Source of the DNA: Merdivivens faecigallinarum
GTDB taxonomy: Bacteria; Bacteroidota; Bacteroidia; Bacteroidales; UBA932
DNA: 5,056 nucleotides
Assembly (NCBI GenBank): GCA_017695055.1
Contig: JADILY010000145.1
Span: 1-5,056, forward strand
Direction of reading: 5' to 3'
Shown here: piece by piece, positions 1 through 5,056 of the stretch
Layout: each line of letters starts with the position of its first letter
How positions within the stretch are numbered: position 1 is the stretch's first letter
The notes under the pieces: model-generated
Database searches by the model: none
What the model was told of the DNA's origin: nothing
The model's input: the letters and a program-made list of their open reading frames with translations, nothing else
Made by a program: the position numbers and the translations under genes

Positions 1-800
1 GGAGAGCGCATCACCGTATAGGTCCCGCCGTTTTCCCTGACAAAGGCCCCCGCTTCCCTCAAAGCCCATAGTACGACCCTGTCCGCCTGGAGTGAATCAG
101 CGGAAAGGCCGGCAACCGAACACCTTCCGCAGATTGCGGCCGCGCAAAGGAAAGCGGCCGCCGCGCTCCAGTCCCCGTCTAAACACACGCAATTCCCGGG
201 AACGCGCCTAAGAGAATATTTTTGCGGAGCGGGAATATATATTTTTAAACGTTTATAATCGTTTATAATCTCTGTTTTTACCCCATATTCAGACAAAATT
301 TTGGCAGTGAGCCGGATATACGGGACACTCACGGGGTTGTCCACGATGATTTCGGACGGAGAGTCCAGAAGAGGGAGGGCGAACATGAGACCCGAAACGG
401 CCTGCGAGCCCCCGGAACCGTCAACTTCAATGGTCCCTGGACGAATACTTCCCTTCAGCCTCAACGGCATACTGTCGGTACACGTCACCCCGACAGCCGA
501 AAGGATGTCCTTTAACTGCAACATCGGCCGCGCCATTAAAGTACCGTGTCCTCCAATCGTAATACCCGTATTTTCCGCCTCGTCCCTAAAGACGGCAGCC
601 GACACGGGAGCGGCAACACGTGCGAGAAAGCCTGACTCTCCGACATCTATACGCAATGTGCGTTCCGTCACTTCCATCCCACGGCGGTATTTGGTAAATG
701 TGGAATGTATCCATGTGATGATGGATACAAAGTAAGCCCACAGCTTATTGGCATTCGGGGCAAACCGGCGGAACAGTTCTAAGATTTCTTCGGCTTTCAT
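1..800 (-). CDS. aroA: EPSP synthase (3-phosphoshikimate 1-carboxyvinyltransferase), piece lacking its N-terminus; 3' end cut by window edge
   Basis: This frame stays open from ATG 800 to base 1 (266 codons visible) and encodes most of EPSPS, the cytoplasmic enzyme that joins PEP to shikimate-3-phosphate. Residues 48-266 align by eye with the family. GESGFLAR (54-61) is the PEP-loop region with the Arg equivalent to E. coli R100. ARP (90-92) holds the R124 equivalent. GGSQ (130-133) holds S170/Q171, VSVPYI (157-162) holds S197/Y200, and DGDWSAAAAFL (208-218) holds D242. The family's first ~55 residues, including the K22/S23/R27 motif, are absent here and are found instead at the end of the aroD gene (1835-2740). 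Residues 1-46 are not recognisable as EPSPS and include a hydrophobic stretch at about 20-35. The frame is also open upstream of ATG 800 to about base 920, but I see no earlier ATG. The catalytic C-terminal third lies outside the window. It could be half of a split enzyme or a decaying gene; the intact residues favour the former. Confidence 0.88.
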   Translation of the reverse strand, partial: MKAEEILELFRRFAPNANKLWAYFVSIITWIHSTFTKYRRGMEVTERTLRIDVGESGFLARVAAPVSAAVFRDEAENTGITIGGHGTLMARPMLQLKDILSAVGVTCTDSMPLRLKGSIRPGTIEVDGSGGSQAVSGLMFALPLLDSPSEIIVDNPVSVPYIRLTAKILSEYGVKTEIINDYKRLKIYIPAPQKYSLRRVPGNCVCLDGDWSAAAAFLCAAAICGRCSVAGLSADSLQADRVVLWALREAGAFVRENGGTYTVMRS

Positions 801-872
801 CGTTTTTGATTTTGCGGATAAAGACTCTGAAATACATCCTTTTCCATTAATATAACGAATGCCTTTGCCTCG

Positions 873-880
873 CAAAGATA
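873..880 (-). promoter_or_regulatory. Possible -7 promoter box for the downstream aroA piece
   Basis: The minus strand reads TATCTTTG here, an exact match to the Bacteroidota -7 consensus TAnnTTTG. It lies in the 106-base gap between the transporter stop and ATG 800, so the predicted start point (about 866) would leave a leader of roughly 65 bases. I find no clear TTTG/TTG -33 box at the expected 19-21 base spacing, so the call rests on the -7 box and its position. If real, it would let the EPSPS piece be transcribed apart from the aroB-aroD-transporter transcript. Confidence 0.35.
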
Positions 881-906
881 GCGAAAGTTGTTTAAGAAAT
901 TGTATC

Positions 907-1851
907 TCATTTTTCCACTCTCGAACGGCTGCGGGTCACCACATATACGCCCGAGAACACCAACGCGACCGCGATGCCTTTGACCCATCCGAAGGTCCCT
1001 ATGCCCATTGCCAGCGAGATGATTGTTGCCACCACGGGCTGGACATAGTTGTACATGCTGACAAGCGTAGGGCGAAGGCGTTGCTGGCCGTAAATCATAA
1101 AGATATACGCAAGGAAAGTCCCGCAAATCACAACATATAACACTTCGAGTATCACCGGAAGGGACAGGGAAGCATAATCGATTGACATTATATCCTTATA
1201 GGCAACAGGAACCGATACAATCATGGCGTACATGAACATCCACTTCATTACAGTCACAACGTTATAACGTTGTACAAGTCCCTTGAATAAAGAAAGATAC
1301 AACGAGAATAGCACCTGGGCGGAAAGACAAAGCAAATCGCCTTTTATTGAGGAGCCCGCGCCCAAGGACACTCCGTCGGTTATAAGCATGACGGCTCCTC
1401 CCGCTCCCATCGCAACACCCAGTACTTTCAGCCATGTTATGGGTTCCCTAAGGAAAACCGCCGCAAGTATCATCGTGAAAATAGGAGTGGTGGTGGTTAT
1501 AATCGAGGCGTTGACCGGCGAGGTATACGAGAGCCCTATGATGAAACTGCCCTGATTCAGGACTATTCCCATGAGGGCCGCCGGGAAAAACAATATTGCA
1601 TCCTTGGCAGTTATCTTTTCTTTGGGAAGGAAAAGCGAGAGAATCCAGAAACATACCGCCCCTCCTATCATCCTGAAGGAAGCAAGGGCGAAAGGCGGGA
1701 TTCCCGCGGCGAGTGCGGTTTTTCCCATAGGGGACATTATGCCCCACAGGACCGCTGCGAATGCCAAAGCGATATGGGCTGGCAATTTACTGTTTCTCGA
1801 TACCATATTTAATTCTTTTGATTTCATCACCTGTTTACCTGTTTTCATCAT
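907..1851 (-). CDS. EamA/DMT-superfamily membrane transporter, substrate unknown
   Basis: A complete 314-residue inner-membrane protein with the family's usual length and about ten hydrophobic segments arranged as two EamA repeats, roughly residues 24-155 and 170-308. The first repeat opens with a typical AFAAVLWGIMSPMGK stretch and closes with PIFTMILAAVFLREP followed by a Gly-rich helix. The second closes with YNYVQPVVATIISL and a final helix before the basic tail RSRSRVEK. Family members export or import small metabolites such as amino acids; nothing here fixes the substrate. The longest start (1851) overlaps the end of aroD by 17 bases. ATG 1827, seven bases past the aroD stop, and ATG 1806 are plausible alternatives. 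The gene sits exactly between the two parts of EPSPS. Its composition resembles its neighbours, which argues against a very recent foreign insertion. Confidence 0.9.
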   Translation of the reverse strand: MMKTGKQVMKSKELNMVSRNSKLPAHIALAFAAVLWGIMSPMGKTALAAGIPPFALASFRMIGGAVCFWILSLFLPKEKITAKDAILFFPAALMGIVLNQGSFIIGLSYTSPVNASIITTTTPIFTMILAAVFLREPITWLKVLGVAMGAGGAVMLITDGVSLGAGSSIKGDLLCLSAQVLFSLYLSLFKGLVQRYNVVTVMKWMFMYAMIVSVPVAYKDIMSIDYASLSLPVILEVLYVVICGTFLAYIFMIYGQQRLRPTLVSMYNYVQPVVATIISLAMGIGTFGWVKGIAVALVFSGVYVVTRSRSRVEK

Positions 1852-2740
1852 GGGCTTCTGCCGACGGCCTCATGCAAATTTCCTTCGGCTTCCGTTTTCC
1901 GGCTATGACATGCGCTATCGCCAGGGCTGCACGGACATCTTCGCAGATGTCGTCCGGAGCGACCTCATAACATTCTCCGGCAAGTGCGGATGCGATGATA
2001 CGCCGCTGGAGAGTACTTTTGGACTGTGGAATGGTTATACCTCCGTCCATGATGCGCAGGCCTCCTTTACCCGCACGGGGCAAGGCATTCCCGTACAATT
2101 CTTTGCAGACCGTTCTGACATCCGGCTGGCCGGGAGCCGTTGGAGAGCCGTTTACGGAAGCATAGCAGAAAGGGGCGCCGAGCCTTAAAGACTCTATCCG
2201 TGACTCTTTTCCGGCTTCTCCCATAGCGAATGCCACGAGACGACCTTCCAAACCGGCTGCCGTCAGGTCCGCATCCTTATAGAGCGAAAGCACCCTTTCG
2301 GAATCCTCCTTGCAGGAAGCCATGACGGCTATCTTTACAATGTCCGCACCTTTTGCGAGACATTCCCGTACTTTGTTTTTCAATGAATCGTAATCCGGCG
2401 TGGTCCCGAAACAATGGTACGACCTTATCACGCGGCAGCCGGCCTTCCCTGCCTTTTCGAGAAGGTTTTCCGAAAGGGCAGGCGGCATTTCGAGTTCCAT
2501 GTCCACAAAGGCGGCTCCGGAATCAATCGCAACCTCCAGCTGCTCAGCGGCCTTGGCCTCTCCGGCCATGTCCACGCGGCAAGTCGCAATTACCGGCACG
2601 GGCAGGGAGCACAGCTCCGATACCTCCCTATTGCTGTAAGCGGACAGGTCCAAGCGGATTTCGGCCATTTCCGTCATCGGGGATTCAAGCAGGGCGACCG
2701 CTTCTGTGAAAGGCATTTTCTGGAGCGAAACACAAATCAT
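1835..2740 (-). CDS. aroD: Type I 3-dehydroquinate dehydratase fused to the N-terminal ~54 residues of EPSP synthase
   Basis: Residues 1-222 are a class I dehydroquinate dehydratase, which converts 3-dehydroquinate to 3-dehydroshikimate through a Schiff base. E27 and R29 in EIRLD match E. coli EWRVD. H109 in SYHCF is the catalytic His and K136 in DIVKIAVM the Schiff-base Lys. SPTAPGQPDVRTV (199-211) is the C-terminal substrate loop. Type I enzymes normally end close to here. Instead residues 228-281 continue as the start of EPSPS: ITIPQSKSTLQRRIIASALA carries K241, S242 and R246, equivalent to E. coli K22, S23 and R27, followed by a DDICEDVRAALAIA helix. The final 20 residues are basic/polar, match nothing I know, and the frame then stops. 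The rest of EPSPS is at 1-800. ATG 2740 overlaps the aroB stop as ATGA, so translation is probably coupled. The dehydratase call is firm; whether the EPSPS part works is inference. Confidence 0.93.
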   Translation of the reverse strand: MICVSLQKMPFTEAVALLESPMTEMAEIRLDLSAYSNREVSELCSLPVPVIATCRVDMAGEAKAAEQLEVAIDSGAAFVDMELEMPPALSENLLEKAGKAGCRVIRSYHCFGTTPDYDSLKNKVRECLAKGADIVKIAVMASCKEDSERVLSLYKDADLTAAGLEGRLVAFAMGEAGKESRIESLRLGAPFCYASVNGSPTAPGQPDVRTVCKELYGNALPRAGKGGLRIMDGGITIPQSKSTLQRRIIASALAGECYEVAPDDICEDVRAALAIAHVIAGKRKPKEICMRPSAEAHDENR

Positions 2741-3882
2741 AGGCCTGACAATATTTTTTTCAACCGGGATTCTGTCACCGGCACGGAAACGACCTTCCCG
2801 AGGCGGACAGGGACAATCAGATGCAGCCCGTCAGCGTGCATTTTCTTGTCATCCAGCATCACGGGCAGCAGGTCCGCCGGGCTTTCGCCGTATATTTTCC
2901 CATTTTCACGGATGCGGCACGCCGCAAAATCTTTTTCAATTTTATCTGCAAAACCAGCTTCCGTGATACCGAGCATTTCACCGGCACGGGCGGCCATGAC
3001 GATTCCTTCCGCAACTGCAAGTCCATGGGCCGTAGCCCCCTCCGTAACCGTCTCTATCGCATGGGCGAATGTATGCCCGAGATTCAGAAGTTCGCGGCGG
3101 CCGTGTTCGAAGCTGTCTTCGGAAACGATGTCCGTTTTTATCGAGGCCGCCGAAAAAATCAGGTCGGATAATGTTTCCAGGTCGGGATGTTTTTCAAGTT
3201 CGGAATATTCTTCGAACCCGGAATCAGCGCGGAATCCAGAAAAAAACCCGCACGCCGCTTCATAATCTTCCTTTGAGCCTATGATGAAGGTTTTCAGCAT
3301 TTCCGGCAATCCCGAAACGATGAGCCGCGGCGGCATGGAGAGAAGATAATCAGTAGCCGAAAAAACGGAAATAGGTTGCCGGATAGTCCCGATCATATTT
3401 TTATATCCGTCGAGATTTACCCCGTTTTTACCGCCGATGGCGGCATCGACCTGGGAAAGAAGTGTGGTCGGGATGAAAACCGTCCTGACCCCGCGCCTGT
3501 ATACGGAGGCCGCGAAACCGACAATATCTGTAGTGACCCCTCCTCCGACAGCGATTATGAGCGAGTCCCTGTCCGCCCCTGCTTGCTCGAATTTACGACA
3601 TAAATCCTCAACGGTGTCCAGGGTTTTCCCCAACTCTGTGGCATCAAGGATTATCGGCAGCAGGCCATCCTGATGCGGGCCTGTTATTCGATGCGGGTCT
3701 GTTATTTTCTGGAAAAAACCGGGGAAAATCCGTTCTGTCGGAGCGACGGCATTCCTGTCGGCCACGACTACGACGGAAGAACGAGGGACGGAGGAGAGTA
3801 TACCAAAAAACTCCCCGAGCCCTTTGTCCATATACAGGACCGACTCCGTTTTACCGTTGACTATCAACTCCTTCCTCTTCAT
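2737..3882 (-). CDS. aroB: 3-dehydroquinate synthase
   Basis: AroB makes 3-dehydroquinate from DAHP using NAD and a divalent metal in the cytoplasm. From ATG 3882 the protein has 381 residues, slightly longer than the usual ~350-360. GGGVTTDIVGFAASVY (113-128) is the nucleotide-binding motif, and PTTLLSQVDAAIGGKNGVN (138-156) the family signature with K152. E194 in GLPEMLK, H270 in LGHTFAH and H286 in AHGLAVAEG are the three metal ligands. The frame is open further to ATG 3996, but those 38 extra residues are Lys-rich, unlike AroB, and AAGGA lies about 10 bases before ATG 3882 (within GAAGGAAAATGCTCA), so I place the start there. The extra length includes a duplicated hexapeptide (residues 60-71) and a Phe/Glu-rich segment near 213-235. 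It is first in the cluster and overlaps aroD by ATGA. No key residue is missing. Confidence 0.96.
   Translation of the reverse strand: MKRKELIVNGKTESVLYMDKGLGEFFGILSSVPRSSVVVVADRNAVAPTERIFPGFFQKITDPHRITGPHQDGLLPIILDATELGKTLDTVEDLCRKFEQAGADRDSLIIAVGGGVTTDIVGFAASVYRRGVRTVFIPTTLLSQVDAAIGGKNGVNLDGYKNMIGTIRQPISVFSATDYLLSMPPRLIVSGLPEMLKTFIIGSKEDYEAACGFFSGFRADSGFEEYSELEKHPDLETLSDLIFSAASIKTDIVSEDSFEHGRRELLNLGHTFAHAIETVTEGATAHGLAVAEGIVMAARAGEMLGITEAGFADKIEKDFAACRIRENGKIYGESPADLLPVMLDDKKMHADGLHLIVPVRLGKVVSVPVTESRLKKILSGL
3672..3707. repeat. In-frame 18-bp tandem duplication inside aroB
   Basis: GATGCGGGCCTGTTATTC (3672-3689) is followed directly by GATGCGGGTCTGTTATTT (3690-3707). The two units match at 16 of 18 positions. 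On the minus strand they encode ITDPHR and ITGPHQ, AroB residues 60-65 and 66-71. The unit is a multiple of three, so the reading frame is kept. It lies in the surface-variable region before the helix leading to the GGGV motif and contributes to the slightly long protein. Confidence 0.8.
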
Positions 3883-4062
3883 TGAGCATTTTCCTTCTTT
3901 TTCGGACCGGTTCTTCATTTGCCAGCCACTCTTCTTCACCAGCCGGTTCTTTTTCCACTGGCTTTTTTCCCCACTGAATATTCTTCCTACTAGCAATAAT
4001 CCCTCTCCCCTTTCGGAATCAGGCCGGCGCAGACGTCAAAAATTCGGTCCGCTTTGCCGAAT
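3883..4062 (-). other. Probable aroB leader; no gene seen
   Basis: If the -7 box at 4070-4077 is used, this is a leader of about 180 bases. It begins with a short inverted repeat, ATTCGG (4057-4062 on the minus strand) and CCGAAT (4042-4047), with a 9-base loop, followed on the minus strand by TTTTTG. This resembles a weak intrinsic terminator or attenuator just after the start point. The rest is purine-rich on the minus strand. I see no leader peptide rich in aromatic codons and no riboswitch that I recognise. The plus-strand open frames here and across the tRNA are chance frames. Confidence 0.35.
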
Positions 4063-4065
4063 CGA

Positions 4066-4097
4066 TTTGCAAAATTATGAAAAAGTCTCTACATTTG
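4066..4097 (+). promoter_or_regulatory. Promoter for tRNA-Leu (Bacteroidota type)
   Basis: TTTG at 4066-4069 and TACATTTG at 4090-4097 match the Bacteroidota -33 (TTTG) and -7 (TAnnTTTG) elements with a 20-base spacer. The predicted transcription start is near 4104, giving a leader of about 100 bases ahead of the tRNA. That leader contains a small perfect hairpin, GACCTC (4117-4122) with GAGGTC (4127-4132). Confidence 0.7.
4070..4077 (-). promoter_or_regulatory. Possible -7 box of the divergent aroB promoter
   Basis: The minus strand reads TAATTTTG, an exact TAnnTTTG match pointing toward aroB. It abuts the -33 element of the tRNA promoter, so TTTGCAAA at 4066-4073 is a palindrome shared by both directions. 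The only clear minus-strand TTTG upstream (4103-4106) is 25 bases away, longer than usual, so the -33 part is weak. Confidence 0.4.
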
Positions 4098-4202
4098 CAG
4101 CCCAAAGTTTACCAAAGACCTCCCGAGAGGTCCCACATACCAGCAGAAGTCACTCGCATTCATGCACTTCAAAGGTTTGCAGGTCTCGGAAAAGGTCAGA
4201 CT

Positions 4203-4286
4203 GCCCGGATGGCGGAATCGGTAGACGCGCTGGTCTCAAACACCAGTGGCCGCGAGGCTGTGCCGGTTCGACCCCGGCTCCGGGTA
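4203..4286 (+). tRNA. tRNA-Leu(CAA)
   Basis: The sequence folds as a class II tRNA with a long variable arm. The acceptor arm pairs GCCCGGA (4203-4209) with TCCGGGT (4279-4285), ending in a G-U pair, with discriminator A at 4286. The anticodon stem is CTGGT (4230-4234) with ACCAG (4242-4246) around loop CTCAAAC. The anticodon CAA (4237-4239) reads TTG leucine codons. The T arm is GCCGG, loop TTCGACC, CCGGC (4262-4278). The variable arm is about 15 bases (4247-4261). CCA is not encoded; ACTA follows, so it would be added after transcription. Its 3' end marks the switch to AT-rich DNA. Confidence 0.96.
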
Positions 4287-4291
4287 CTACC

Positions 4292-4332
4292 AAAAGAGGT
4301 AATTATTTGAAAGTCAAATGATTACCTCTTTT
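4292..4332 (+). terminator. Strong hairpin terminator after tRNA-Leu
   Basis: AAAAGAGGTAAT (4292-4303) pairs with ATTACCTCTTTT (4321-4332). A U-G pair (4304/4320) and ATTTGA (4305-4310) with TCAAAT (4314-4319) continue the stem, giving 19 continuous pairs around a 3-base AAG loop. The flanking A and T runs let it act in both directions as an intrinsic terminator. Confidence 0.85.
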
Positions 4333-4347
4333 ACTTTTCCTCAAATG

Positions 4348-4439
4348 TTCCCAAATTGTTCCCAGAGAATCCGGGCACAATGGGACTTACCATTTAATAC
4401 TAATTACATTAAGCAATTCCCAGAAAAGATGGGCAACAA
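4348..4439. repeat. Cluster of TTCCCA repeats; candidate recombinase arm-type or attachment-region sites
   Basis: TTCCCA occurs at 4348-4353, 4359-4364 and 4417-4422. The first two are 11 bases apart, one helical turn. The second and third begin longer imperfect direct repeats: 4359-4380 (TTCCCAGA..AA...GGGCA.CAA) and 4417-4439. Each unit also has CCC facing GGG. Repeats of this kind just beyond a tRNA 3' end resemble the arm-type integrase sites of tRNA-targeting elements. No integrase gene is visible, so the role is inference. Confidence 0.4.
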
Positions 4440-4441
4440 AG

Positions 4442-4474
4442 TTTGTGTTTAAAACAATATAATTTATAATTTTG
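4442..4474 (+). promoter_or_regulatory. Promoter for the PRTase-like gene (Bacteroidota type)
   Basis: TTTG at 4442-4445 and TAATTTTG at 4467-4474 match the -33 and -7 elements with a 21-base spacer. The predicted start near 4481 gives a leader of about 35 bases to ATG 4516. The surrounding DNA is very AT-rich, so chance matches are more likely than in the GC-rich part. Confidence 0.6.
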
Positions 4475-4515
4475 TTCATATTTGTATAGTTGTGCAATTT
4501 TAAGACTGCTAACTG

Positions 4516-5056
4516 ATGTATATAGATAGGTATAAATATTTTCGCGATACTCAATTATGGCCATTGTCTGACAATCTTAATTATGAACAATGGCTTGCTA
4601 ATTTCTGCGATGATGAATTGGAGATAGCTCAACGCATTTTGGATTTTTTCATATACATTCCTGACAGCATAATTAATCAAATGTTATCTACTGTCATCGG
4701 GAAATGTGGCTATTATTTTAAGCGACAGAGAGGTGCATGGACAAATAATGATTATCAGAATAATTGCTGGTATAGTTTTGTCCCCGGCGAAGAACAAAAA
4801 CCTACAGATAGCGGGTATGTTTTTAATCGGAAATTAAGAGACAAACTTGAAATTCCTGAGAAACGGATCATTAGTTTTTCAGACCTACTACTTATTTTAT
4901 CTCAAAGCACTAATCAAAACGTAATTCTTGTTGATGACTTTGTTGGGTCCGGCCATCAAACATATGTTGCATGGAAATTAAACAAACAGGATTCAAATCA
5001 AACGCTTGAAATAATAAGCAGGACCAATAATCATAAAATAGTATATGCTCCTTTAA
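4516..5056 (+). CDS. Phosphoribosyltransferase-like protein of conflict/defence type (PRTase-CE-like), 3' end cut by window edge
   Basis: 180 codons are visible with no stop. The N-terminal part is helical, with NYEQWLANF (22-30) followed by an IAQRILDFFIYIPDSII segment (37-53). Then come PTDSGYVFNRKLRDKL (96-111) and a predicted beta strand leading into VILVDDFVGSGHQ (136-148). This last motif matches the PRPP-binding loop of phosphoribosyltransferases, with two acidic residues and a Gly-Ser-Gly turn. From memory, this order of helical front, P-[TS]-[DE]-SG box and VDDFxGSGxQ loop is that of PRTase-like proteins found in prokaryotic conflict systems (Pfam PRTase-CE) and not of purine or pyrimidine salvage enzymes. 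The biochemical activity is unknown to me. The gene is AT-rich, has no clear Shine-Dalgarno, and sits behind its own promoter next to a tRNA, which fits a horizontally acquired defence cassette. An ordinary orphan PRTase remains possible. Confidence 0.7.
   Translation, partial: MYIDRYKYFRDTQLWPLSDNLNYEQWLANFCDDELEIAQRILDFFIYIPDSIINQMLSTVIGKCGYYFKRQRGAWTNNDYQNNCWYSFVPGEEQKPTDSGYVFNRKLRDKLEIPEKRIISFSDLLLILSQSTNQNVILVDDFVGSGHQTYVAWKLNKQDSNQTLEIISRTNNHKIVYAPL

Noticed and set aside
301..735. Plus-strand open frame of 144 codons
   Set aside because: It is the antisense shadow of the EPSPS piece, whose minus-strand frame carries the conserved motifs.
797..1126. Minus-strand 109-codon frame overlapping the transporter end and touching ATG 800 as ATGA
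   Set aside because: It lies mostly in another frame of the transporter and its protein has no recognisable character; the ATGA contact looks accidental.
797..1860. Insertion sequence or transposon inside aroA
   Set aside because: The intervening gene is a transporter; I see no transposase, terminal inverted repeats or target-site duplication.
640..1900. Split intein joining the two EPSPS pieces
   Set aside because: The tail on the first chain is only 20 residues and the extension on the second has no intein motifs or terminal His-Asn before a Cys/Ser/Thr.
3883..3996. Longer AroB start at ATG 3996
   Set aside because: The added 38 residues are Lys-rich and unlike AroB N-termini; ATG 3882 has an AAGGA sequence at good spacing and fits the family start.
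3824..4321. Plus-strand 165-codon open frame across the aroB leader and tRNA
   Set aside because: It contains the translation of tRNA-Leu itself and overlaps aroB and its leader; it is a chance frame.
4348..4439. CRISPR array
   Set aside because: The repeats are short and imperfect, and their spacing is irregular.

Overview
The window looks like Bacteroidota DNA, most likely order Bacteroidales. The evidence is that every candidate promoter has a TAnnTTTG -7 box, two of them with a TTTG -33 box, start codons mostly lack strong Shine-Dalgarno sequences, and EPSP synthase carries a GESG-type loop that I associate with some Bacteroidales. I cannot name the genus. There are two compositional zones. 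Bases 1 to about 4290 are of mixed, fairly high GC. From about 4340 to the end the DNA is clearly AT-rich.

Bases 1-3882 form a minus-strand cluster for the shikimate (chorismate) pathway, read from right to left. It runs aroB (3-dehydroquinate synthase, step 2), then a type I 3-dehydroquinate dehydratase (step 3), then an EamA/DMT-family membrane transporter, then a large piece of 5-enolpyruvylshikimate-3-phosphate synthase (EPSPS, step 6) that runs off the left edge. aroB and aroD overlap by ATGA, and aroD and the transporter overlap by 17 bases, so the first three genes look like one transcript. The EPSPS piece follows after a gap of about 106 bases that holds a possible promoter of its own.

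The main surprise is that EPSPS is split. Its first ~54 residues, with the substrate-binding Lys-Ser and Arg, are fused to the C-terminus of the dehydratase. The rest resumes about 1 kb away as a separate reading frame, on the other side of the transporter gene. The binding residues I can check in both parts are intact. This suggests either a working two-chain enzyme, with the N-terminal chain carried by another shikimate enzyme, or a recently broken gene.

Bases 3883-4202 hold the divergent control region between aroB and tRNA-Leu(CAA) (4203-4286). A strong 19-bp hairpin terminator follows the tRNA. Right after it come repeated TTCCCA motifs and AT-rich DNA, which is what the edge of a tRNA-integrated mobile element would look like. 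That DNA carries, behind a good Bacteroidota promoter, the start of a phosphoribosyltransferase-like gene (4516 to the right edge). It resembles the PRTase-like proteins of prokaryotic conflict (defence) systems; any partner genes lie outside the window.
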